A stretch of DNA of 64,000 nucleotides, from assembly GCA_017511045.1 (NCBI GenBank), contig JAFWLM010000088.1, forward strand, positions 97,692-161,691, given 5' to 3'. The stretch comes from Lachnospiraceae bacterium. GTDB lineage: Bacteria; Bacillota; Clostridia; Lachnospirales; Lachnospiraceae. Positions 53,321 through 61,482 of the stretch are shown here, one piece after another; position 1 is the stretch's first letter, and each line of letters opens with the position of its first letter. A program made the position numbers and the translations under genes. The notes below the pieces were generated by a model, which worked only from the letters and a program-made list of their open reading frames with translations, made no database searches and had not been told where the DNA came from.

Positions 53321-53569
53321 ATGGAGTTCAGAGAGGAAGTTATTCAGATTCTTATCGACAGAGCAGCAAAAATGTTTGGTCTTGATCCTTCTACATTAGG
53401 ACCGGAGACAAGATTCAAAGAGGATCTTCAGTGCAAATCTGCAAACATCGTTCAGTTCACAACAACACTTGAGGACGAGTTCGATGTAGAAGTTCCTTAC
53501 ATGGAGTTCAACAGAAAAGCTACTTTTGCTGATGCAGCAGAGTACATTGCTGAGCTTTGCGACGAGTAA
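53321..53569 (+). CDS. Acyl carrier protein, atypical attachment motif
   Basis: An 82-residue four-helix acyl carrier protein. The usual DSL attachment motif is replaced by CKSAN, with S40 as the probable phosphopantetheine site (LQCKSANIVQFTTTLEDEF). Helix II and helix III are otherwise normal. It stands alone, without fatty-acid synthesis genes, in front of pta. AAAGGAGAACCCGAAA is a strong ribosome site. The altered motif may mean a specialised carrier rather than the main AcpP. Confidence 0.88.
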   Translation: MEFREEVIQILIDRAAKMFGLDPSTLGPETRFKEDLQCKSANIVQFTTTLEDEFDVEVPYMEFNRKATFADAAEYIAELCDE

Positions 53570-53585
53570 AGAGTAAACTTACGGC

Positions 53586-53620
53586 ACCACTCCCGTGCAT
53601 GCGGGAGTGGTCAATTTTTA
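53586..53620 (+). terminator. Terminator between the ACP gene and pta
   Basis: ACCACTCCCG (53586-53595) pairs perfectly with CGGGAGTGGT (53602-53611), loop TGCATG, then TCAATTTTT. The imperfect T run may permit read-through into pta. Confidence 0.8.
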
Positions 53621-53638
53621 TTTTGGAGGATTAGTTTT

Positions 53639-54643
53639 ATGGATTTAATGGAGCAAATCTACGCAAAAGCGAAAGAAAACCCGCAGAGAGTCATTTTCCC
53701 GGAAGCAACCGAGGAGAAGATTCTTCTGGCAGCTCTTGAAGCACAGAACAACGGATACATCAAAGCAACTCTGATTGGTGATCCGGCTGAGATCAAAGCT
53801 GCAGCAGAGCAGTATGGAATCGACATCAGCTCTATGGCAATCTACGACAACACAGATGAAGCAAAGAATGAAGCTGCATTTGAAAAATATATTGCAGAAT
53901 ATTCTGACATGTTAAGCCTCAAAGCTCTTAAGAGAAAGAGCAGCAAGGATCCGATGTACACCGCAATGGTACTTGAGGCAATCGGAGAGTATGATGTGAC
54001 CTTTGCAGGTCTTTCCCATTCTACAGGTGATGTTATCCTGGCAGCTACCACGATCATCGGCCTGAAAGAAGGCATCGATACTTCCTCTTCCATGGGTCTT
54101 GGAATCATTCCGGGATTCGAAGGAAGCGAAGGCAAATACATCCTTTTCGGTGACAGTGCTGTTTGTGCAGCTCCGACACCGGCTGAGCGTGCTTCTATCG
54201 CTATCTCCGCATGCGAGACTGCAAAAGAGCTTTTCGGATGGGAGCCGAGATGCGCTATGCTTTCCTTCTCTACAGACGGAAGTATGGAACATCCGCTGGT
54301 TGATGAAGTTCGTGAGTCTGTTCGTATTGCAAACGAGCGTCGTCCGGACCTTGCTATCGATGGCGAGTTCCAGCTTGATGCAGCAATCGACCCGAAGGTT
54401 GCAGCAAAGAAAGTAAACAGAGAATCCAAAGTTGCCGGCAAAGCAAACATCCTGATCTGGCCGGATATCAACGTTGGTAACATCGGCGTTAAGCTGCTTC
54501 AGTTCTTCGCAGGCGCAGACGCACCTGGCCCGCTGATGCAGGGATTCAAGAAGATCGCAGCTGACTGCTCCAGATCTGCACCGGTTTCTGAGCTTGTCGG
54601 AAACATCGTTATGTGCGCAGTTCGTGCTGCAAACGCTGAATAA
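53639..54643 (+). CDS. pta: Phosphate acetyltransferase
   Basis: A 334-residue Pta that converts acetyl-CoA and phosphate to acetyl phosphate, the first step of acetate formation with ATP gain. Short-form length and signatures (FPEATEEKILLAALEA, AGLSHSTGDVILAATTIIGL, DGEFQLDAAI, FPA-like end) match the family. TTTGGAGGATTAGTTTT precedes ATG 53639. The partner ackA is not adjacent, unlike in many Clostridia. Confidence 0.95.
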   Translation: MDLMEQIYAKAKENPQRVIFPEATEEKILLAALEAQNNGYIKATLIGDPAEIKAAAEQYGIDISSMAIYDNTDEAKNEAAFEKYIAEYSDMLSLKALKRKSSKDPMYTAMVLEAIGEYDVTFAGLSHSTGDVILAATTIIGLKEGIDTSSSMGLGIIPGFEGSEGKYILFGDSAVCAAPTPAERASIAISACETAKELFGWEPRCAMLSFSTDGSMEHPLVDEVRESVRIANERRPDLAIDGEFQLDAAIDPKVAAKKVNRESKVAGKANILIWPDINVGNIGVKLLQFFAGADAPGPLMQGFKKIAADCSRSAPVSELVGNIVMCAVRAANAE

Positions 54644-54695
54644 ACTATGTGAATCACGTTTCCTTAGGGAAGCGAAGTTCAAGCTAGAGTTTGGA

Positions 54696-54717
54696 GAGGA
54701 CCGGTGCGCCGGTCCTC
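54696..54717 (+). terminator. Hairpin terminator after pta
   Basis: GAGGACCGG (54696-54704) pairs with CCGGTCCTC (54709-54717), loop TGCG, followed by a mixed T-rich tail. Confidence 0.75.
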
Positions 54718-54804
54718 TTCTGGTTTGTGAATTTCTTGTCTCTGTTTGAAGCTTGGTGTAAGATAGAAACAGCAAAGGGGCAGATATTTATAAGGAGTAA
54801 GTCA

Positions 54805-55536
54805 ATGAGAAATTATCAGGAAGAATTTGACAAAAGAGTTGCATGGATCAGAAATCTGGTCGAAAGTGCCGGCTGCAAAGGCGTGATTTACGGTAATTCC
54901 GGTGGAAAAGACAGCGCTTTAGTCGGGATCCTTTGTAAAGCTGCTTGTGAAGATACTGTCGGTATTATTATGCCATGTGCCTCGAAACGGAATTATGAAG
55001 AGGATATGAAAGACGGGATCGATGTGGCAAAGCAGTTTCAGATCGAATACCGCGTGGTGGATCTGACGGCGACGAGAGAAGCGCTTCTGGCTGCGGCTAA
55101 GGATGCCTGTGACAGTCTGACAGATCCGGCTATCTCCAATATCGCTCCGCGTCTTCGCATGACGACCCTGTATGCGATCGGGCAGAGTGAAGGCCGCCTT
55201 GTTGCCGGAACCGGCAATGCGGATGAACTTTATGTCGGCTACTATACAAAATATGGCGATGGCGGAGTTGACTTCAATCCGATCGGGGATCTGAACGTGA
55301 CGGAAGTATATGAATTCCTCGCATGGCTTGATGCTCCGGAGAACATCCGGACCAAAGCTCCGTCTGCAGGACTCTTTGACGGACAGACAGATGAGAGTGA
55401 AATGGGCATCAAATATGATGAGATCGATGAGTTCTTAACAACAGGAAAAACCAATCCGGAAGCGCAGGCGAAGATTGAACGCATGCATGCAAGAAGCGAG
55501 CATAAGCGGATCGGAACCAGATTCTATCCAAACTAA
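54805..55536 (+). CDS. nadE: NH3-dependent NAD+ synthetase
   Basis: A 243-residue NadE that amidates nicotinic acid adenine dinucleotide with ammonia and ATP. The PP-loop SGGKDSALVG is near residues 32-41; ATP/NaAD-contact segments GTGNADELYVGYYTKYGDGGVDFNPIGDL and KAPSAGLFDGQTDE follow. No glutaminase domain is fused. I start at ATG 54805 behind AAGGAG; the longer frame from 54691 runs through the pta terminator. Confidence 0.94.
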   Translation: MRNYQEEFDKRVAWIRNLVESAGCKGVIYGNSGGKDSALVGILCKAACEDTVGIIMPCASKRNYEEDMKDGIDVAKQFQIEYRVVDLTATREALLAAAKDACDSLTDPAISNIAPRLRMTTLYAIGQSEGRLVAGTGNADELYVGYYTKYGDGGVDFNPIGDLNVTEVYEFLAWLDAPENIRTKAPSAGLFDGQTDESEMGIKYDEIDEFLTTGKTNPEAQAKIERMHARSEHKRIGTRFYPN

Positions 55537-55595
55537 GTTACATAAGAAAGTGCTGTGATACGAATACACGATCACAGTACATTACAGGAAAAAGT

Positions 55596-55626
55596 AAAAG
55601 GTCAGGAGATTCTCCTGACCTTTTTT
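55596..55626. terminator. Convergent terminator between nadE and the tRNA pair
   Basis: AAAAGGTCAGGAG (55596-55608) pairs with CTCCTGACCTTTT (55612-55624), loop ATT, with six T residues. A/T tracts on both sides serve nadE and the minus-strand tRNAs. Confidence 0.9.
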
Positions 55627-55630
55627 AGAG

Positions 55631-55704
55631 TAGCGGGAACTGGATTTGAACCAGCGACACTTCGGGTATGAACCGAATGCTCTAGCCAACTGAGCTATCC
55701 CGCC
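55631..55704 (-). tRNA. tRNA-Met (anticodon CAU)
   Basis: A 74-nt minus-strand cloverleaf: acceptor GGCGGGA with TCCCGCT (a G-U at 1-72), D arm GCTCAGTTGGCTAGAGC, anticodon stem-loop TTCGG-TTCATAC-CCGAA with CAT, T arm CTGGTTCAAATCCAG. The 1-72 pair and other features do not look like an initiator; a CAU anticodon could also be a lysidine-modified tRNA-Ile. Confidence 0.93.
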
Positions 55705-55735
55705 ATAGTAAATATGAAATTTGAGTCTTCACTCA

Positions 55736-55808
55736 TGGGGCCTACAGGGCTCGAACCTGTGACCCCCTGCTTGTAAGGCAGGTGCTCTCCCAGCTGAGCT
55801 AAGACCCC
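55736..55808 (-). tRNA. tRNA-Val (anticodon UAC)
   Basis: A 73-nt minus-strand cloverleaf: acceptor GGGGTCT with AGGCCCC, D arm GCTCAGCTGGGAGAGC, anticodon stem-loop CCTGC-CTTACAA-GCAGG (anticodon TAC), T arm ACAGGTTCGAGCCCTGT, discriminator A. It is transcribed ahead of tRNA-Met, 31 nt away, probably as one precursor. Confidence 0.95.
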
Positions 55809-55966
55809 GGGTCACGTATCAAGCCAAAACAGCAGGCTTTCAAGTCGTGCTTGAGTATTATAACACATTCGAAAATGATTTCAACAACAATTTTCAGTTT
55901 TTCTGAAGATGAAACTTAAGCTTATCAGTAAGCCGGTGATTGAGCTGTTCCCGCCCGAATCACATA

Positions 55967-56854
55967 TCAATTTGCAGCATTCAGATATAGAGAAATTGCT
56001 TCCAGCACTTTAACATCTGTCGTTAGATCGCCATGTGTGGTTTCTCTGATCGTGATAAACTGTGCGTCTTCTGAAAAATGCTCCGAAAGAGCCAGTGAGC
56101 AGCGGTAGGGGATCCGTTCATCTGCGCGCGAGGCGATGATCAAAGGAGCACACTTTACTTTCTCCGCATAAACGCCTGTATCCATTTGGAAAGAGATCAA
56201 AAGACGCATCGGTCCGTAAAAGACCGGCGTCACGCTGTTGTAAAGATCATAGATCGATTCATATGGCGCCAGCAGGATCAGGCCGGAGACGTCGTAGAGG
56301 GATGCGACATAAGCTGCTGGTCCGCATCCAAAAGAATAGCCCATCACATATATGTTCCGGACATTGTCCCGTGTCCTGAAATAATTATAGATAGCAGCCG
56401 AGGCTGTGCGGATCGCCTCGTCCGTTGCTTTTCCGGAAGAAGTTCCAAAGCCCGGAAAATCCACTACGGCAATGTCGTAGGCTTTAAAATGTTCCGTCTC
56501 TGTCATCTGATCTAAAAAACGGAGGGCAGCAGTCGAGGAATCTTCATCATATCCTCCAAAATAGAGCAGAAGATCCGCTTCGCCGGAATAGGTGTTGTTC
56601 ATTTGATGAAGACGCCAGCCATAGAGGTTTCCATCCGGTGTTTCAATCTTGATATCTTCCACCAGCGGGATATTCAGGGCTTGCTTCTCCGCATAGAGTT
56701 CCTGCATCTCGATCAGTGTCAGTTCTTCTGCGGCTTTTTCGTTATAGTTCGGACGCACGATCACAAGCGGTGTCACAATGTAAGTGACCACGCAGAAAAG
56801 AACTAAGATTCCAATGATGACTGCAGGGATCAGCCAGCGCTTCTTTTTTTGCAT
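55967..56854 (-). CDS. Membrane-anchored alpha/beta hydrolase
   Basis: A 295-residue serine hydrolase: an N-terminal signal-anchor helix after MQKKKRW, then the fold with VVDFPGFGTSSGKATDE, the nucleophile elbow MGYSFGCG (GxSxG), an Asp in SRADERIPY and a late His in TTHGDL. It should face the outside. I use the ATG at 56854; a TATAAT lies only 6 nt before it on this strand, so the message may be leaderless, although an AGG is also close. Substrate unknown; similar proteins are annotated as serine aminopeptidase or lysophospholipase-like. Confidence 0.82.
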   Translation of the reverse strand: MQKKKRWLIPAVIIGILVLFCVVTYIVTPLVIVRPNYNEKAAEELTLIEMQELYAEKQALNIPLVEDIKIETPDGNLYGWRLHQMNNTYSGEADLLLYFGGYDEDSSTAALRFLDQMTETEHFKAYDIAVVDFPGFGTSSGKATDEAIRTASAAIYNYFRTRDNVRNIYVMGYSFGCGPAAYVASLYDVSGLILLAPYESIYDLYNSVTPVFYGPMRLLISFQMDTGVYAEKVKCAPLIIASRADERIPYRCSLALSEHFSEDAQFITIRETTHGDLTTDVKVLEAISLYLNAAN

Positions 56855-56984
56855 GTGCCTATTATACATGAAAAAGACAGTTAATCCACTGAAGTTAACA
56901 CTGCATTTATCTGTATTTCGTGTATAATATCCACAAAGAGTAAACGATGGGAAACGTTTGAGGTGTCAAACAGAAGGAGCGCAT

Positions 56985-57464
56985 ATGAGAATCGGACAGG
57001 GATATGATGTGCATCGATTGGTCGAAGGCAGAAAGCTGATCATCGGCGGGGTGGAGATCCCCTATGAAAAAGGTTTGGATGGACATTCGGATGCGGATGT
57101 CTTGCTGCATGCCATCATGGATGCGCTTTTAGGTGCAGCTGCCCTCGGAGATATTGGTGTTCTGTTTCCGGATACGGATGATGCATATAAAGGGGCCGAC
57201 AGCATGGTCCTGTTAGAAAAGGTACATGATGCCGTCCTTTCAGAAGGCTATTCGGTCTCTAATATCGATGCGACCATTATTGCTCAGGCTCCGAAGATGA
57301 GACCTTATATCGATCAGATGAGAGAAAACATTGCCCGGGTCTTAAACATCGGGCAGGACCAGGTGAATGTGAAAGCGACAACAGAAGAAAAGCTTGGATT
57401 CACCGGAAGAAAAGAGGGCATCTCTGCAATCGCCGTTGCATTATTAGAGAAAAACTATGCATAA
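56985..57464 (+). CDS. ispF: 2-C-methyl-D-erythritol 2,4-cyclodiphosphate synthase
   Basis: A 160-residue IspF of the MEP isoprenoid pathway. Zinc ligands D8, H10 (GYDVHRL) and H42 ([12 protein letters not shown]) are present, along with DGHSDADV and the C-terminal [18 protein letters not shown] 56985 follows AGAAGGAGCGCAT; the longer frame from 56958 is unnecessary. A TATAAT at 56923-56928 may be its -10 box, divergent from the alpha/beta hydrolase. ispD is not in the window. Confidence 0.96.
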   Translation: MRIGQGYDVHRLVEGRKLIIGGVEIPYEKGLDGHSDADVLLHAIMDALLGAAALGDIGVLFPDTDDAYKGADSMVLLEKVHDAVLSEGYSVSNIDATIIAQAPKMRPYIDQMRENIARVLNIGQDQVNVKATTEEKLGFTGRKEGISAIAVALLEKNYA

Positions 57465-57555
57465 AGGATCACGGCCTGCTATAACAATACAGGCCATTTT
57501 TTTCGGAATACGATCAAATAACTACTAAAATGATATGTTTTTCGCCGGCAATGGC

Positions 57556-57584
57556 TTGAACATTGCTACTGTTTTTGCTACACT
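57556..57584 (+). promoter_or_regulatory. Promoter of cysE, leaderless geometry
   Basis: TTGAAC (57556-57561), 17 nt ending in TGC (extended -10), TACACT (57579-57584). The -10 box ends 9 nt before ATG 57594; no ribosome site lies between. Confidence 0.68.
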
Positions 57585-57593
57585 TTATCGAGT

Positions 57594-58247
57594 ATGAAAT
57601 TCCTGGACTATTATAAAGAAGAATCTGAAGTCATCATGGACCGCGACCCTGCGATCAAGAACCGCAGGGAGGTTTTTTTATACCCTAGTTTCTGGGCGGT
57701 TTATAAGTACCGGAAAGCGCATAAGCTGTATCAACAGGGCAGGTTTTACCGCGCCAGAAAGATCTCACAGCGGGCCGCGAGAAAGACGGGCATTGAGATC
57801 CATCCGGGAGCTGAGATCGGAAAAGGATTTTTCATCGATCATGGACATGGCGTCGTGATCGGTGAGACCACAGTGATCGGTGATAATGTAACACTTTATC
57901 AGGGCGTCACACTTGGCGGTACGGGAAAGGAAAAAGGCAAACGTCACCCGACTTTAATGGATGGCGTGATGGTGAGCGTTGGGGCGAAGGTCCTCGGGAA
58001 CATCGTGATCGGAGAGAACTCAAAGATCGGTGCGGGCTCTGTCGTTTTAAATGATGTTCCGCCGAATTCAACGGTCGTTGGTATTCCGGGCCGCGTGGTC
58101 AGGAGTGAGAGTGTGGAAGTTCCGCCGAGAAAAGACCTCGACCAGGTTCATCTGCCGGATCCTGTCAAGAACGATATCCAGGCACTTCAGGAAGGCTACG
58201 CAGAAATCTCTGCCAAGCTGGATGAACTTCTTAAAAAAGCAGAATAG
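57594..58247 (+). CDS. cysE: Serine O-acetyltransferase CysE
   Basis: A 217-residue short-form CysE that acetylates serine for cysteine synthesis. The left-handed beta-helix shows IEIHPGAEIGKGFFIDHGHGVVIGETTVIGDNVTLYQGVTLGG; the catalytic His is in DHGHG, and the C-terminus continues past VVGIPGRVV with a charged helix. It is encoded 11 nt before cysS, coupling cysteine synthesis with its charging onto tRNA. No T-box leader is present; the promoter leaves no room for one. Confidence 0.94.
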   Translation: MKFLDYYKEESEVIMDRDPAIKNRREVFLYPSFWAVYKYRKAHKLYQQGRFYRARKISQRAARKTGIEIHPGAEIGKGFFIDHGHGVVIGETTVIGDNVTLYQGVTLGGTGKEKGKRHPTLMDGVMVSVGAKVLGNIVIGENSKIGAGSVVLNDVPPNSTVVGIPGRVVRSESVEVPPRKDLDQVHLPDPVKNDIQALQEGYAEISAKLDELLKKAE

Positions 58248-58258
58248 AGGATACAACT

Positions 58259-59665
58259 ATGAGAATCTACAACACATTAAACGCAAGAAAAGAAGAATTA
58301 AGACCGCTCGAGCCGGGCAAGGTAAAAATGTATGTCTGCGGACCGACGGTCTATAACCTGATCCACATCGGAAACGCAAGACCGATGATCGTTTTTGATA
58401 CCTTCCGCAGATATCTTGAATATAAAGGCTACGAGGTCACCTACGTATCAAACTTTACGGACGTTGACGATAAGATCATCAACAAGGCAATCGAAGAGGG
58501 CGTGGATTCCTCAGTGATCTCTGAACGCTATATTGCAGAATGCCTTAAAGATATGGAAGGCATGAACGTGAAGCCGGCAACTTATGCGCCGCGTGCAACA
58601 GAAGAGATCGACGGAATGATCGACATGATCCAGACCCTGATCGATAAAGGCTATGCCTATGAAGCGGACGGCACTGTTTATTTCCGTACCCGCATGTTCC
58701 AGGGCTATGGCAAACTTTCCAAAAAGAATTTAGACGATATGCAGAGCGGACACCGTGATATCAAGGTGACCGGTGAAGAGCATAAAGAAGATCCTTCCGA
58801 TTTCGTTTTATGGAAACCGAAAAAAGAAGGCGAGCCGAGCTGGCCAAGTCCGTGGTCTGACGGCAGACCGGGCTGGCATATCGAATGCTCGGTGATGAGC
58901 AAGAAATATCTCGGAACGACGATCGATATCCATGCCGGCGGTGAAGACCTGGTCTTTCCGCATCATGAAAATGAGATCGCGCAGAGCGAGGCCGCAAACG
59001 GTGAGACGTTTGCAAAGTACTGGATGCATAATGCCTTCTTAAATATCAATGGATCTAAGATGAGCAAGTCTGCAGGCAACTTCTTTACCGTCCGTGATAT
59101 TGCTGAAAAATATGATCTTCAGGTGCTGCGTTTCTTTATGCTGAGCGCACACTACAGAAGCCCGCTCAATTTCTCGGATGAGCTGATGGAATCTGCAAAG
59201 AACGGACTTGAGCGGATCAAAAACGCAGCAGAAAAGCTTGACTACATGGAGCAGAATGCGGAAAACCGTTCCTTCGATTTTGATGAAGGCGAAGACCGCG
59301 AGTTCGGTGCAGAGTACCTGAAGAAATTCGAAGAAGCTATGGATGATGACTGCAATACAGCAGATGCGATCGCGGCAGTTTTTGAATTGGTTCGTTCAAT
59401 CAATGTCACCATGACAGATTCCTCTTCGACTGCGCTTGCGGAAAGAGCGGAAGAAGTTCTTAAGACCATGTGCGGTGTTCTCGGTATTGATCTGGAAAGA
59501 AAAGAAGAGGCTTTGGATTTTGAAATCGAGCAGATGATCGCAGAACGCCAGGAAGCCCGCAAGGAAAAAGATTTCGCGAGAGCAGATAAGCTGCGCGACA
59601 AACTGCTCGCAATGGGAATCGTTCTTGAAGATACCCGTGAAGGTGTTAAATGGCACAGAAAGTAG
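58259..59665 (+). CDS. cysS: Cysteinyl-tRNA synthetase
   Basis: A 468-residue class I synthetase. The zinc Cys in MYVCGPTVYNLIHIGNARP with the HIGN motif (about residues 23-42), the WHIECSVM and GGEDLVFPHHENEIAQSEA zinc ligands, and KMSKSAGN are all in order. Downstream mrnC and rlmB keep the cysS-mrnC-rlmB order of Firmicutes. AGAGGATACAACT precedes the ATG. Confidence 0.97.
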   Translation: MRIYNTLNARKEELRPLEPGKVKMYVCGPTVYNLIHIGNARPMIVFDTFRRYLEYKGYEVTYVSNFTDVDDKIINKAIEEGVDSSVISERYIAECLKDMEGMNVKPATYAPRATEEIDGMIDMIQTLIDKGYAYEADGTVYFRTRMFQGYGKLSKKNLDDMQSGHRDIKVTGEEHKEDPSDFVLWKPKKEGEPSWPSPWSDGRPGWHIECSVMSKKYLGTTIDIHAGGEDLVFPHHENEIAQSEAANGETFAKYWMHNAFLNINGSKMSKSAGNFFTVRDIAEKYDLQVLRFFMLSAHYRSPLNFSDELMESAKNGLERIKNAAEKLDYMEQNAENRSFDFDEGEDREFGAEYLKKFEEAMDDDCNTADAIAAVFELVRSINVTMTDSSSTALAERAEEVLKTMCGVLGIDLERKEEALDFEIEQMIAERQEARKEKDFARADKLRDKLLAMGIVLEDTREGVKWHRK

Positions 59666-59710
59666 CCGGACTGGGCTGCTTAAGATCATTAGAAAAAGGT
59701 TGGGCCTTTA

Positions 59711-60112
59711 TTGGATAAATTAACAGAGAATACGAAAACTTCATCTCCCTCTTCTTTGCAGCTGGCCTTTCTGGGTGATGCAGTATATGAACTGTATGTG
59801 AGAGAACATGTATTAGATGAGATCTCAGGTCATGTGGATAAGCTGAATAAAGCATCCAAGAAACTTTCGATGGCAGTGACGCAGGCAAAGATCGCAGACC
59901 TTCTTGTGAAAGAAGAAAAACTGAGGGAAGAAGAACTTTCGGTTTTTAAAAGGGGCAGAAATGCAAAGTCGGCATCGCTCCCGAAAAGCTGCACACCGGC
60001 GGAATACCGGAAAGCAACGGGACTTGAGGCACTGATGGGTTACTTGTTTTTAACAGATCAGAAAGACCGGATCCGGGAGCTTTTAGAATATGGAATCGAG
60101 CATGTGAATTGA
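59711..60112 (+). CDS. mrnC: Mini-ribonuclease III (MrnC)
   Basis: A 133-residue RNase III catalytic domain without a dsRNA-binding domain; it matures 23S rRNA ends. AFLGDAVYELYVREHV holds the catalytic acidic residues. It starts with TTG 59711 (family start LDKLTEN), 45 nt after cysS, near a weak AAAGGTTGGG. The position between cysS and rlmB is standard. Confidence 0.93.
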   Translation: MDKLTENTKTSSPSSLQLAFLGDAVYELYVREHVLDEISGHVDKLNKASKKLSMAVTQAKIADLLVKEEKLREEELSVFKRGRNAKSASLPKSCTPAEYRKATGLEALMGYLFLTDQKDRIRELLEYGIEHVN

Positions 60113-60128
60113 AATACTTTGTTCCGCT

Positions 60129-61037
60129 ATGGGGACTTGCTTAGATGATTCCAAGAAAAAAGATGAAGCTAGTCTTGTAAAAAAAGCAGTATTTTATGAG
60201 ACTGAGATGGGTTTGAAAATGCAGGATAAGAACAGAAAAGACCAGAATAAAAGAGAACTGAATCATAAAGAAAAAAAGAATCCGAAAACGAACATTTCGG
60301 AGTCTCAAAACCAGTTGATGGCGGAAGGCAGAAATCCTGTTCTGGAAGCCTTAAAGAAAAACGATAATATTGATAAATTATATGTGCAGGAGGGCGTAAA
60401 GAACGGCCCTCTTGTGACCATTATTGCAGAAGCAAAGAAGCGCGGCATCATGGTGGTTCCGGTTCCAAAGGAAAAACTCGACCAGATGAGTGAGACAGGA
60501 CACCATCAGGGCGTGATCTTGAATCTGTCTGCGGTCGTATATGCGACAGTAGATGACATTCTTGCCAAGGCGGAAGAGAAGGGGGAAAAGCCGTTTCTCT
60601 TTGTGCTGGACGGGATCGAAGATCCGCATAATTTAGGTGCCATTATCCGAAGCGCGAACCTTGCAGGCGCCCATGGCGTGATCATTCCGAAGCACCGCAA
60701 TGCAAGCGTCAATGCAACGGTCGCAAAATCTTCCGCCGGAGCTGTTTATCATACTTTGATCGCAAAGGTGACTAACATCGCACAGACCATTGACCAGCTG
60801 AAAGAAAAGGGCATCTGGTTTGTATGTGCAGACATGGACGGCGATGTGATGTATAACGTCAATATGAAAGGTGCCATTGGCCTGGTGATCGGAAACGAAG
60901 GCAATGGTGTGAGCCGCCTGGTCAGGGAGAAGTGTGACATGACTGCCTCCATTCCGATGAAAGGCGACATCGATTCCCTGAACGCTTCTGTCGCAGCCGG
61001 CATTCTGGCATGGGAGATCGTCCGCCAAAACCGATAA
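60129..61037 (+). CDS. rlmB: 23S rRNA (guanosine-2251-2'-O)-methyltransferase RlmB (TrmH family)
   Basis: A 302-residue SpoU/TrmH methyltransferase. The N-terminal L30e-like substrate domain begins at AEGRNPVLEALKKNDNIDKLYVQEG; the knot motifs are VLDGIEDPHNLGAIIRSA, VIGNEGNGVSRLV and IPMKGDIDSLNASVAAGILAWEI. A lysine-rich, disordered lead of about 60 residues precedes the first domain, so the exact start is uncertain. ATG 60129 has no ribosome site, but a TACTTT box ends 8 nt upstream, as in the leaderless genes. Its 3' end is partly duplicated in the following spacer. Confidence 0.9.
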   Translation: MGTCLDDSKKKDEASLVKKAVFYETEMGLKMQDKNRKDQNKRELNHKEKKNPKTNISESQNQLMAEGRNPVLEALKKNDNIDKLYVQEGVKNGPLVTIIAEAKKRGIMVVPVPKEKLDQMSETGHHQGVILNLSAVVYATVDDILAKAEEKGEKPFLFVLDGIEDPHNLGAIIRSANLAGAHGVIIPKHRNASVNATVAKSSAGAVYHTLIAKVTNIAQTIDQLKEKGIWFVCADMDGDVMYNVNMKGAIGLVIGNEGNGVSRLVREKCDMTASIPMKGDIDSLNASVAAGILAWEIVRQNR

Positions 61038-61230
61038 TAGATGAATCCGTCACCGAATCCTGGTTGTTCCCGATGCTGGCGAAATCTTTTTCCAGAACCG
61101 TCAGCAGCAGAACCGCGTTAGTCGTCTTTCTGGCATGGGAAATCGTCCGTCAGAACCGCTTGCAGGAGATTCCCGCAGCCGGCATCCTGGTTTGGGGCAT
61201 CATTTGCTCAAAATGCCAGCATTTTTTTCG
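61038..61230 (+). pseudogene. Decayed duplicate fragments of the rlmB 3' end
   Basis: CTGGCATGGGAAATCG... at 61130-61158 matches the rlmB end at 61006-61034 in 26 of 29 positions (both encode LAWEIVRQNR). A second fragment, GCAGCCGGCATCCTGG (61175-61190), matches 60994-61009 in 15 of 16. The order is partly scrambled and there is no start or ribosome site, so these are remnants, not a gene. Confidence 0.7.
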
Positions 61231-61276
61231 AAAAAAGCACAAAATCCTTTAGCATGCTAAGCGTTTTTGTGTTTTG
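61231..61276. repeat. Palindrome copy 2 (imperfect)
   Basis: The left arm and centre (AAAAAAGCACAAAATCC then TTTAGCATGCTAA) match the copy at 15391, but the right arm is degenerate (GCGTTTTTGTG). It lies directly after the rlmB remnants. Confidence 0.8.
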
Positions 61277-61367
61277 ACCAAAATTCAGGTATTTTTAAGG
61301 CGAAAATGAGTCACAATTACGAAGATTAATCCTGTTTTACGCTTATTTTATGACGAAAAACGACAAT

Positions 61368-61410
61368 GCACAAAATCCTCCAGCATGCTAAAGGATTTTG
61401 TGCTTTTTTG
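61368..61410. repeat. Palindrome copy 3, terminator-like
   Basis: GCACAAAATCC (61368-61378) pairs with GGATTTTGTGC (61393-61403) around CAGCATGCTA, followed by T6. Together with copy 2, 91 bp away on the same spacer, it forms a tandem pair. The rest of the 445-bp gap 61038-61482 has only remnants and a TATAAT at 61444-61449, the probable -10 box of the next gene. Confidence 0.85.
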
Positions 61411-61482
61411 TGAAGAAAAAGAACGAAAACCGAGATAATCGCTTATAATAGTAAAGAAAAAGATCAATAAAGGAAAGAGAGA

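Noticed and set aside
57465-57593. T-box or SAM riboswitch before cysE-cysS
   Set aside because: The gap is 129 bp, the likely promoter leaves no leader, and no T-box sequence is visible.
61010-61252. 80-codon ORF overlapping the rlmB end
   Set aside because: It consists of rlmB 3' remnants and runs into the palindrome; no ribosome site.
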